Origin: Warburgia ugandensis
Lineage: Eukaryota > Streptophyta > Magnoliopsida > Canellales > Canellaceae
Length of the DNA: 64,000 nt
Direction: 5' to 3'
Assembly (NCBI GenBank): GCA_035236585.1
Contig: CP141135.1
Coordinates: 61,534,190 to 61,598,189, forward strand
Positions 13,763 to 26,200 of the stretch are shown piece by piece. The notes under the pieces were generated by a model. It saw nothing but the letters and a program-made list of their open reading frames with translations, searched no databases and was not told the origin of the DNA. How positions within the stretch are numbered: position 1 is the first letter of the stretch; the number at the start of each line of letters is the position of its first letter. A program made the translations under genes and the position numbers.

Positions 13763-14166
13763 GCCGACTTTGAAGTTGGCCTAGAACTTTCTCCTTCAGT
13801 TTCATTTTTGGTTCTTCTTCATCATCTTCAATGGCCAAATTCCCCAAATAATCCGTGGATTTTAGTACCAGTCCGGATCCAATCCATGTGAAAATATATT
13901 TTAAAATTTATTTCTATTCCAATCCATAGGTAGAATTTTGTAATTGAAATTGCGGATAATCCAATCCAAATGGGAGCCTTAATAAGGAGCATAGATGACC
14001 GGGATGGGGCCCGCTTTTAGTGGGATATCGATCACAATCGGAGATAATCCATACCATTAATATGCATCTAGAGTGTGGGACCTTGATTGTTTACCTCCGT
14101 TTCGCCCGTTTAGAGAGAGAGAGAGCTCTGTAAATCTATTTCTCTCTGAGAGAAGCAACGGAAGAC

Positions 14167-14246
14167 ATGGGGTCGGAAGAGGATTTGCTGCTCAAAAGTT
14201 TCTTGGCCGAAGTCAGCGAAGTTGAGAGGGACAACGAGGTCGTAAG
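14167..14246 (+). CDS. DNAJC8: DNAJC8-like exon 1
   Basis: Codes MGSEEDLLLKSFLAEVSEVE through NEVV plus two bases of an Arg codon. Donor AAG|GTCGTT was preferred over GTC|GTAAGG, because only the first joins exon 2 in the frame that yields the family sequence VVRILSCFK. The start follows a GA-rich leader (about 14114-14160). Confidence 0.88.
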
Positions 14247-17200
14247 GTCGTTCTCTCTCTACCTCAAAACCAGTATTTATTCAATTCGTCTTATTTTTGC
14301 TTTCTCTTCGAACAACCCTTGTTGAATTTGTGGTTTGTGGGTGAATGTTCTGCTTCGTATTTTCAGCGTCACTTCGCTTACCCGCATATATTCGTTAAAG
14401 AATATTGGTGTTACCCTGATTTTGTGTGGAAGAATTGGGGGGCTACTTTCTTCTGCAGGCCTTTAAGGTCTATATGGATGTTTAACATAAACAAATGAAT
14501 TGATATTTTTTGTCTGGGTCTTTATGTTTTCCATCTCACAGTCTGTATGTTGGCAAATATAAAGTAACCGGAAAGGAAGTCAGGTATTGAATTACTATTA
14601 CCAGTCATGAGGCGGATTGCTGATTCTCCATTTATACGGATTTATGAGACTTAATGATGAATTGTTTTTTGGGAGAAGGGGTGGACTCATTGAATTGTAA
14701 AGATGAAGATGATTTAGGAAGGGTACGGAAGGCCTGAGATAGCATCACAGTGACAATAATAAATCCTTGGTACCACCATCTTTAGGTAGAGCTCGAATTT
14801 TCTTGTTAGCTGACTGGAGAATATAATCAATGGAGACTGATACTTTATGGTAAGCACGAATCTTTTGAATTATCGGAAAGATTGATCATAGGATGGCGCA
14901 TCGTATAGCAGACTACCTGTTGCAAAAAAAATTTGGCATCTTTATTGGGTTGATTCTCTTGCATTTAAAATGCATTTGCAGAAATCTTGTCCTAAGCCCT
15001 CCAGAGAATGAGTGGACAAACAATTTTGGCGTATTTATATTTAGTATAGTCTGCTTGGGTCTACCTGGAAGATGAGAGAAAGAGCTGTTTAGTTGAAGGA
15101 GTTCAGCAAGTATTTTGGTCAAGTAGAAAGATGACAGAAGTTGGACTCTGGATTGATGGTTTATTTTGAAAGGATCGAGATTTGAAAATTTTGGAGAGTG
15201 ATTGGTTTGTGTATGATTGGTATGAGTACTTTGGGTAGCATGATTTTAGGATATTTGATTTTTGTTTCCGTTTTCTAATTATAGTAGATGAATTGGGAGT
15301 AAAAGTGGGACATTTGAGATTATGCATTATTTATGGGCAAGAAGTGTTGCGGCTCTATCACTGCCAGCTATATGTTTTGGTCTGTTGTTAACATGAGATG
15401 CTTGACAAGAATGTCAATGCTTAGATTTCATCCATAAAAATCTAGGTTCTCATCCGGAATTATTACATTAATATGTCTAACCACTTTGTTTGGCACGTTT
15501 TTCAGTCGTCAAGGCCTGCATGTCAGCTTCCTCTTCTTCCTGTATAGCTGATAGCCAGCATTTTGCTGGAACCTTACTGGCCATGGTTCTGATTGTGTCT
15601 TACCACTTTGTTTTCTCTAGGAGTGGAACATTTTGGTGTTATGGACATTCCAGCGTTCCATTTTGGAAAAGACAGTAGAAAGATAATAATTAGAACTTGA
15701 GAAAACAAAATGGTAAACAACTGGAAAATTTCAAAATCATTAAAACAACCCAGTATAGGAAATATGCATACAATTGCTGTCTATGGCATTTACCTAATGC
15801 AACAACCTAGAAGATGTTTATTCATGAGCATAACTAGAAGTGCAGTTTGCAGATAACCTGAAATTAGTGAGAAACTAAGGCCTTGAGCATCAAAAGCAGC
15901 CTGGTGCACAAAGCTCCTGCGCATGTAGGGTCCGGGGAAGGGCCAGATTACAAAGGGCCTATAGTATGCAGCCTTAACTTACATTTTGCAAGAGGCTGTT
16001 TCCACGCTTCGAACCTGTGACCTTCAGCATAAAATTTGATACATATATTATAAAATAGAAATAAACCTTGAATAATTATTTCAAATGTTGTTCAGTTTCA
16101 ATTATCTTAATCTTTGCCTCTTCATCATCTCAAGAAATGATCAGCTTTGGATCCATTCTCTTCTTCTTGTCCCCTTTTTGCAACAATACTTGGCCCATTG
16201 AACTGCCAATCAAGGTCGTCCTTCCTCAAACACATGGGATTTTATATTCCCTCTCTACTCTTGTAGGACATCTTTGGCTGAAGATGATTAGGTAAATGGT
16301 ACTGATCTTTCTTTTGCATGCCTAATGGTACACATACTCAAAATTGATTTCGAGGACAGGAAAAGATCAAATGCACTTGGACAGTATACGTTTCTCAAAA
16401 TTGAGGTTCTTGTGGGCAAAAACCAGATTATCTTGCCACTGTAACTATGAACTTGTCCTATGTCTCATTAAGTTTAAAAGGTGAAATTAACTCTATATAA
16501 GAAGCAAATGTTGCTACAGATAAAAATACTTTATGTGGATTCACTTGTTATGGTTCCAAATAGCCGTTGTCAAATTAAAATGACATGATGCTGAGAAAAC
16601 TCTTTTAACTTTAGAACTTAAAGTCCTTTATAGAAAGGTGTACTAGCAACCTAGCAGAGGCATCTAATGAGCCTTTTGTAATCTCTCCATTCCTCAAGAA
16701 ACTGTCAGCAGCTCTTCCTCTTTACCCTCCGTCATGCTTGGTATGGGCATATCAAGGGGCTTCTTGTGGTTCAATCTTTCATATTGCTTCCTTGGCCTTA
16801 TTATGACCTTATTGTAGTAGGTGTATCTTCACGATCCTCTAGGTGAATCTTTCACACCAACAGCTCACTATTTTAGAATCATTTGGCTTAGTGGACAGTA
16901 GCCTTCTGCCTCCATCTAATTCCTCTCGAGTATTGCTCCTCTCACCTCCTCCTATAGCCAGAATTCTCAAAATCGACCTCTGAAAGAGGGCTATAGTCTC
17001 CCTGTCTATCCAGGCACATAAAATCAATATTTCTTTTTGCTTCTTATGTGGTTTTACAATCCTTTGTCTGAAATCTGAATTCTCAAGGCTCTTTACAACC
17101 AAGTTCCTTTGAGAACCTCTGAATTGGATTACTGTTATGGGTTCAAAACGACCATTCGTGGAGTGCTTGAACCATTGAAGCTCAAACCTGAAAGGAACTG

Positions 17201-20200
17201 CAGCCTTGATTCTAAGATAGACATAGGGATAACTGTACAATAAATTGACCTGGTTTTTGGTGAATTCTCTGCAAAGCTTGGAGCCCTGCTAATTAAACTG
17301 CTGCAAACTAAAAACTCATACAATGTACTCAAGGGGAGAGGAGATTTATGATTGGCCATGCAAAACCCATTCCAGAATATGGGAGACCAAATAGATACTA
17401 ATGATTGACAAACTCAGAGTATGCAGACATTCTCAGTGGTTATTCTTGTCATAGATCTGCTTTCATGCACAAACTGGAATTTAGTAAAATCACCAGTGTT
17501 CAAGGTAGATCCTCTCTAGCTTATGTCTCATCAACTTCTTCCTGCAGCTGATCTATCCGTTAATGATCATTCGAAAGATTTGTATTAGAAACAGTGGAAC
17601 TGCAAAGGGGATAGAAAATGCCTGCCACACATTTTATTACGTTAAACTCCTCTTTTAGCCAGGGATCCACTAAATGACTAACACTGCATGAAATAGGCTG
17701 AAACAGAAAACTCATGCACGAACTCTCTTTTATCTCCACTCTCATATTTGCTACATGGACCAGTGGACAACCCAACAGTCGTAACCAAGCTCAAGTAGGA
17801 GAAGTGTAATAAGATGCTGGGTCAACTCCATTGAATTCTTGTTCTTTGATTTCTTGCAAAGAAAAAAAATACTCCCCATCCTCCCAAATGCCAAGATTCT
17901 ATCTGCATTGATGGAATCTGAAACCCTTCCCTCCCCACCTTCCTCATGCAGTTGGAATGTTGCAGTAATGCCACCACTTCAGCAGATGCCATTCCATTTT
18001 TAATTGGTTGCAGAAGCAGAGTTGATGATCTCCACCTTCCTCTCAGCCACTTAAAGATTTCTCACAAGTGACATGCCTTTCTTAGCTGATCTGTCCTTTA
18101 CATAGAAAAGGTAAACAGTTCCATTGCATCATTCTGCTTAACTTTGACAGTGTGACTAAGAAGTAGGTCTGCTTGTGTTCTCCACCCCCTTATCCTACCG
18201 TATGCTTATCATTGACCTGCCACATTTCTTCTCTGCAGCCTTGTGTGAAGCAACTGCTTGACCTGCCAGATATCTTCATCCAAGTAGTTCTGCATGGGCG
18301 CAGTCCTCTTAGTCTGATCATTGACTGTCAGATTAGTGGATGCCTCTTCATGACATAAATACCATAAGCACTAAAAATTTCCCTCACAGAGCAGTTATTT
18401 AATATCTGCCGCCAACACCACAGCCATCTTTCTGGACTATCTGAAGCTCGTTGTCTTACTCCAGATGCAGAGACAGCTTAGGATCTGAACCACCATTTGC
18501 ACCGAAGCCACTTCAACCTGCAAGCCCAAAACACACCCACCCCACCCAGTCCGACATCTTCTATCTCCATAGAGGGCAGCCCCGGTGCACGAAGCTCCCG
18601 CCTATGTGGGGTCCAAGGAAGGGGCAGACCACAAGGGCCTAAAGTACACAGCCTTACCTTGCATTTGGCAAGAGGCTGTTTCCACGCCTTGAACCCGTGA
18701 CCTCAAGGTCACACGATGACGACTTTTACTGTTGCGCCAAGGCTCCCCTTCATCCTCTGTCTCCATGAGAAATAAAATTACATTTCACTGACATTGATTC
18801 TCACAAAAGATGCTGCTTTCTACTGCTGCTATAGCAAACTCCTCCAAACAAGCTATTCTGCTAATGACAGCTAAAAGATCGTTCCTGCTACTGTTCTTGC
18901 TTTAAGTAATGGATTATACAGGCCCCTCCCACAACATGGCAATCTGCTGTCTTTGTTATTGGTTACTTGAAGCAGTTAAGTGAAGATCTACGGTATGAAA
19001 ACATCCCCACTGGTTGGCCCTTCTAGTTGAGTTTTATGACTGTGACATTAGTCTTTCACACCTGTATTTGATAGCATATGACATATGCTTCTAAAGCAAC
19101 TTGCATTTTCAGATCTGCACTGACCACTGTTGATGTCTGCTGTTTTCTAAAATATGAAAAATCTTGCGCTGGCATTTTCATGCTCTCTAAAGTGTATTTA
19201 TATTTAGTACATGGACTTTCTGTCTGATATCTACTTCTGTTATTTTTCTGTGTATGTCTTTTACTCTGAATAAGGTATATGAATTACTGCAGGATACTTT
19301 CGTGCTTCAAATTGAATCCTTTTGAGCATCTCAACCTACCTTTTGATTCATCACCAGATGATGTGAAAAAACAATATCGAAAGGTAAATTTCCATATGTT
19401 ATGTTGGGTTCCTATAAGTCTTTCTATCTGTAAGTAAATATTATATGTGCTGGTTTTGTGTTGTTCAATCTTGTAGTTGTCTTTGATGGTTCACCCTGAT
19501 AAGTGCAAGCATTCACAAGCAAAAGAGGCATTTGGAGGTATGAGAGCGACAAATAATTTTTTTTCCTGTATTGGATGAAATAAAGTTCTTGGACTTAGCT
19601 TTCTGAGTTCATGTTATTTTGTTAAAGCACTGTCTGAAGCCTTTAGATACCTGCTTTATATTTCTCTTTGATTTTGTGTGAGGATTTTTCTTGAAAATGA
19701 TAGGGACTGTTGAGAGTACTCTATTTTAATTTGTTAAAGATAGTACCTTCAATATATGAATCCAGTTGTATGATGATCTACTGATTGGAAAGGAAAATGA
19801 ACACTTCTGGAACCACTATGTCTGTGAATCTTGGGGAACCAACATAAGGAGTACTAGTCAATACTGGTTATTTCACATGCCGCATATTTTGATGACTCAT
19901 GATTTCCTAAATTGCTACCATTAACTTCAGATTCATGATTCAGATTTACGCTCCCTGCTTCCGATCTTTCCGCAAATACCTGCATAATATATGTTTTCTT
20001 TCTCCTGTCAATTCTTAATCCTCAAAAAGAAATAAATATCCAACTCTACTGTTTTTAGATACATTTATCTATACGAGCTTTCCTTCATTTGAAGGTAATT
20101 TTTGAGTACATAAAAAAGTTACTGCATCACACATTTAAAGAGAGTCTCATGATTTCCTAAATTTCCACCATTAACTTCAGATTCATGTTTTAGATTTATG

Positions 20201-23200
20201 CTCCCTGCTTCAGATCTCAGTGCAAATACCTGCATAATATATGTTTTCTTTCTCCTGTCAATTCTTACTCCTCAAAAAGAAATAAATATGCAACTCTACT
20301 GTTTTTAGATACATTTACCTGTAAGAGTTTTCCTTCATTTGTAGGTAATAGTTGGCTACATAAAAAAGTTACTGCATCACACATTTAAAGAGAGTCCCAA
20401 GAATCTGATAGAACTCTTTTATTTGGTTCAGTTCAACTGGTCCCAAAACCTCCTACCCAGCCACTCAATATGAGCTTGCCGCTGCAGAAAGCAGATATAA
20501 ATTGTAAATTGAGGAGGTGATAAGAAGATTCAGGAAGTCAAAAGAGTTTGGTATCTTATAAAACTATGTCATCTTAGATCTTGTCAGGTGGAAGATCAGA
20601 TCTTTCTTTGAAGTCAGCACTTGAATGAGATCTCTTGTATTAAGCCAAGGATTTCACAGATGAATAGTACCAAAGTGAAATAGATGGCTCAATTGTGAAA
20701 ATGATATCTGGAAAGTTAGTAGGCAAGCAGCTGACCTGCATAAAATTGGATATGTGTAAGTTTGAAAGTCATACATCAGCAAGGTGGGAGGATGGAGCTA
20801 ACAGGTTGAATGGACCAGCCAAGAGAGTCAACTCAACTTATTCTTATTGTGAGGTTGTAAAATTCATTTGGTAATGTTGTAAAAATCAATTGGTTCTCTG
20901 AAGATTTTTTTTAAAATTGTCTGGATTAATAGGAATGAAGGATGACTCTCATAACAAGTAACTTGAAGAAGAAATAATTCAACAATTTAGAGAATTTAGG
21001 GTGGCTTGAATTGGGAGTTTGGGGATTGTCCTTGAACTAGAGATATATTGTCCCTTTCCTTCTCTTCATATAAATACTAACTTTTTCTTATAAAACAAAA
21101 ATTTCTTGGAGGGTATGACTAACTGGCTGGGTTCAAGTACAACAGCCATTAGACTTCTTTAGTAAAGTTCATATAACTTATGTGGAAAAGCTCTGAAAAC
21201 TGATTTTGGGTGTTTCTCTTGAGATGTTGAAAGATGAGAATTATTAGTAATCTTGGTTGCCTATATGTTATCTGTAAAGAACATCCGTGCATTACTGGAT
21301 TACTTCATATGTTGATGGGTTGTTTGTGAGAAAATGGGAAAACTGGAGGGCTCAAGCTAGGAAAGCTCCATTAGGGGTTTCGTTACCAAGTAAATTAGTT
21401 TCATGGGAATTTATTTACTTTATAAAGGTCATTACATAATGTTGAGACTGATGACTCTGCCAAAAAGTCTGGACAAGGTAAACAGCCATGCAGCCTGAGT
21501 CTCCTAGATGATGATATGTGAATGTCTTTCTTTGAGTTCATGTCCATATTCCTTGCTGTGTATGATCTGTTGGCACTTTGCTAAAGCCTTATTGGAAACA
21601 TCTGAAAATTTGATCTGTATGCCTTACAAATGAGGAACAATCTTGGTTGTTCAAAAACTAACAGAGAACCACTGCATGTTTTGCCTTTTCTGGATTGATG
21701 AAGATATGTGGTTGCTCGGATCATGGAGTATTTGCATTTGTAGATGAGTGCCAACCATACCACAATCGTCAACCATATATTTTTTTCTATTTCTTGAGCC
21801 AGTTATTGGACGATATGAGGGAAGCAATGGGTCTGTATGAGATAATCTAAACCAGAAAAAATAAAACAAAATACATGTAAAATAACAAAACAGAAATATT
21901 CGAAGTTACTGGTTGACATTTTGTCTAAGTGACAATTTCTTTGTAGAGTAGCGAAAGTTTGCAATTTATCAGCCTAGAATCTCCATTTCTGTGAACCTGG
22001 ATAAGTAACACAATAACCTTAAAGTCATAGCTTGTCTTTCAGACTATCTTGTGAAATAATCACAAAAATATCAAAGGTGGCCTGATCCTCTTGTAAACGA
22101 GTTGAAGGTAGTCAAAGATTTGGTCTCCCACTAAAGTCTATTGCTGGCAATATCCTCTAGACATTTGAGATCAAACCAAGTAGCATTTCATCTTAATGTC
22201 TACCCCACACTAGGCTCTGAGATGGTCCTTACATAACTGACCATTCTGCTAGACATCATTTTTTCACAATTGCTTTTCAACTGCTTGTGAAGTTGAGTTG
22301 AAGTTTACCCCTCAATTGAGCTACCTAGACGGATGAAGGCAGACATACATGGATCCGATGACATATGGACATTCACTTTCTAGAGTAACTTGTCTGGCTG
22401 AAAGGAAGCACTGAATGTATTCTTTTGAGACCGTGGGAGAAGGGTGGTGGTTCTACTCTGACTGGAAGCTTTTGTACTCCTTTAGTAATAATAGTGGTAC
22501 TTAGATGCAAAACATTCTTCACTCTATTTTTGGGACTCTATTCTAACGAGTGCTGGTTTGTATTTGTAGTGTCAAATTCCCCTGTTCCTTTTTTTTTGTT
22601 TTTTGGATGCAAAGTTGAGAAATGCTGCATAAATTGGTGATAGGAGAAACTAAGAAACTGATTAGAATGAACTATGAAGAACATCTATTAGAAAAGCCAG
22701 ACAAGTTTACATACCTCACAATTGACTTATTATGCATGTGAACTTAACTGGGACCCATCTGGATTGAAAAATAAATTTTGCATGCATGTTATGTTTAAGG
22801 AAGTGCCTTGCTGCTCCATCTTTATTGACTTAATGAAAAAATTATAAGTGGCAGCCATGTGGAATTCAATCATATACAAATACAAGGGATTCAGTTGTTC
22901 CTGCAATGCAACCTTTGACCAACATTTGATGTATCAGAAGAGGTGACACAGCTTGGCAAAACCAGAATCTTACTGATTTTATGGCTAAGGAACTCATTAT
23001 CCTGTTTGTCTAATGTTCTGAGTCTTCTTACTCACTACTTGCACGCATACAGCTATGAACTCATGCATGTTGGAGGAAATATTTCAGCTACATGTTAACA
23101 TGTATCCTAGTTATTCTATCTTACCTCTTTGGGAGTAAGATAAATGAAGGAACTTTAATGAAGATCATCTGTTGGAACTGATAAGTATTTCATGACATAG

Positions 23201-26200
23201 AACTCAAGCGGATGTAACATTCAACTGCTTATGGAAGTCCTTTGACTGTTTTATTTGGTACTCGAGCCTCAAACCAAAAGTGGTATGGATTATGGGAGTT
23301 AGAGGCTCGCCTCAATAAAGTAGTGAATATCCTCGAATGATGTCATTTTATTTCAGATTGGTGAGATTAATGTTGAGCAAGACATGAGGGGCATAAAAAT
23401 AATGTCTCTATTCCCTCACCCTTATGCATAGGGTAAAAGTTGCGCAGAGGTACCCATGGGTCCCAATAAGAAGACAATGTTCTTCTTTGAAGGAAGCTTA
23501 ATTGCTATAAAGTACAAATAGAAACCTGTAGCTTTGGACTCATAGCCAACACAAGGGTGTGACGCTCATGTAATGTGATATCTGGTTTCTTTTATGATTT
23601 GTTTTCTTAATAATTAGTCGCAAAAGGAGAGAAGATAACATCATTTACAAATAAGTTGATGGTAGAAGGAAACTGGAATAATGAAATAGAAGTAAATACC
23701 ATGTAGACTAATATGGTTGAGTCCATTAATAAAGTGGCAAAAGATGCCCTATGAGTATCTAAAGGTAAAAGGCAACTGGAAAAGGAAAATTGGTGGTGGA
23801 GTGAAAAAGTGCAAAAGTTATTAGAGGGAAATGGGTGCATTTTAAAGCATGACAGAGGACTAAAAATAACGAAAACTTTGAGTGATATAAGAATACTAAA
23901 ATGGTTGCTAAGAGAGTAGTAAGTGAGGCTAAACTCAAGGTATATGATGATCTCTATAATAGATTAGGATCAAGCGAAGGTGAGAAAGATGTGTTTAAAC
24001 TCAAAAAAAATAAGAGAAAAGAAGAGCAAGGCTTAGACTATGTTAAGTGTATTAGAAGTGATAATCAAAGGGTACTAGTCAAAGATGACGGGCTCAAACA
24101 AAGGTAAGAAAGTTACTTTAAAAAATTTACTAAGTGACAATTACCCTGAGAATATAGGGATTGAAAATACCGTAACCCCAAATAACATTGACATTATAGA
24201 TGTGATTGTAGGATTAGAATACCTGAAGTGAAAGAGATCTTGAAAAAGATGAAATTAGGAAAGGCCTGGGGCTCGATGGTATACCATTAGAGGTTTGGAA
24301 GTATACGGGAGATATTGAAGTAGTTTAGTTGACAAAGTTGTTTAACAAGATTGTAAAATCGAAGAAAATGCTGGATGAAAGGATGAAGAGCTCTTTCGTA
24401 CTGATTTATAAGAATAAAGGAGACATACAGAGTTGCCCTAATTATCTAGGGATCAAACTTATGAGCTATACGATGAAACTTTTTTGAAAGAGTGATTGAC
24501 AAGAGGCTACTTGAACTTTTTGAAAGAGTGATTGAGAAAGGACTATGGCATGAGAAGAGTGTATTAGAGAACCCTTTTGGTTTCACGCCTGGGGGGTTTA
24601 CCATGGAAGCTATTTTCCTGCTTAGACAACTATAGAGAAATATAGGAAGATGGGGAAGGACCTCTATATGGTCTTTATTGACCTAGAAAAAGCCTATGAT
24701 AGGGTCCCTATAGAGTTAATATGGTGGGTGTTGGGTGAGAATGGGGTTTCACGAGAATATATATGGATAATTAAGGATATGTGTGAGGGAGCGGTAACAA
24801 ACATTATGACCATTATTGGAGAGATTGGTAATTTTCTTATCACTATAGGATTGCACTAAAGATAGGCATTGAGCCCTTACCTTTCACATTGGATATAAAT
24901 GACTTAACAAAACATCTGCACGAGGTGATTTCATGGTGCATGTTATTTGCAGATAATATAGTTTTGATTAGTAAAGCAATGGAGGGTGTAAAGATAAAGC
25001 TAGGGTTATGAGAGAGGCATTAGAATCTAAAGGATTTAAAATTAGCGAACTAAGACAAAGTGTATGAACTGCAATTTTAGTAAGGAGAGTAGCAGGAATG
25101 AAGCACCATTAAAGAATGATAACCAAGAAGTTTCCCTAAAAGAACACTTCTGATACTTGGGATTGATAATTCATGAGAGTGGAGAGATTGAGAGGGAGGT
25201 TACCCAGAGAATCCAAGCGGGTTGGAACAAATGGAGATACGCCTCTGGAGTTTTGTGTGATCAGTATGTGCTACTCAAATTAAAAGGAAAACACTATAGG
25301 ATGAATATAAGGCCTCCCATGCTCTATGGATCAAAGTGTTGAGCAATTAAGGAACAACATGCACATAGGATGAGCATCAGCGAAATATGAATATTGAGAT
25401 AGGTGAATTAGAACTGAAAATATTAAAGGAAACTTAGGAGTAGCACCAACAGGTAACAAGATGAGGGAGGTTAGATGGCTTGGACATGTTCAATGGAGGC
25501 CAAAAACAGTACCGATTAGAAGAAGTGAGACGATCCAAGTCCAAGGTAGTAAAAGGGTAAGGGGAAGGCCCAAAAGAACATGGACAGAAGTGCTTAGAAA
25601 ATATTTAAAAACTTTGGGACTAAATGAAGCCATGACACTTAATAGAGGGGAATAGAGGAACAAGATTCATGTAACTGACCCCTAATTGAGATAAGGTCTT
25701 GATGATGATGATGTTCTCCTCAGAAGTGATTAAAGGAATAGAGAGCTGGACTTGAGAGGTTTTAACCTGTAGTTAGCATATTTCATTGTTATAAGTTGAA
25801 CAAATATTTTAGTAAGTGTATCAATTGTATGTAATTGAAATAGCACAATGAATTTGAGCACTTTCCAAAATATTCTTTTTTGAATATTGAGTTCCGATCC
25901 AAGGCCTACAATATCGAACAATGGACGCCTCCTCAAGTTTCGTTTTAAGATATCTTTATTTTTACATGTGTATTCATTATCGTCACAAATCTTATCTTGC
26001 TTTGACGAGATGGAGAAAGTTGGAAGAAAAGCATGTCTTGGTAGCATAGGTCCTAGGTATACATATTACTAGTTTTGAAGCATTTCTTTTATTTTTCTAA
26101 ATCTTGGATGAATTGGAAAAATGCAAGTACGTGAGAGAGATTGTAGATCTATATAAGCTCTGGTAGATCCATTCTTTCTCATTCTATGGTGACACCTATT

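Larger units (their letters stand above)
14247..19292 (+). other. DNAJC8-like intron 1
   Basis: About 5 kb. It holds two minus-strand Au SINEs (15897-16022 and 18571-18750). An open frame on the minus strand at 16839-17240 looks like decayed repeat coding sequence, but I could not assign it. Otherwise AT-rich filler. Confidence 0.8.
23601..25711 (+). mobile_element. RTE LINE copy 2, 5'-truncated
   Basis: Colinear with copy 1 from about its position 7560 to the end, finishing in AGATAAGGTCTTGATGATG. 5' truncation is typical of LINE insertion. Many stops and frameshifts are present, the FADD active-site box reads FADN (24946-24957), and a ~45-bp stretch is duplicated at about 24476-24550. Left boundary within about 20 bp; no clear target duplication found. 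It lies in intron 3 of the J-domain gene, same strand. Confidence 0.88.

Noticed and set aside
14239..14247. Alternative donor GTC|GTAAGG for exon 1 of the J-domain gene
   Set aside because: Stronger by consensus, but joining it to exon 2 gives the wrong frame and destroys the family sequence VVRILSCFK.
16839..17359. 133-codon minus-strand frame in intron 1
   Set aside because: Possibly decayed LINE or LTR coding sequence, but I found no motif that supports a family.
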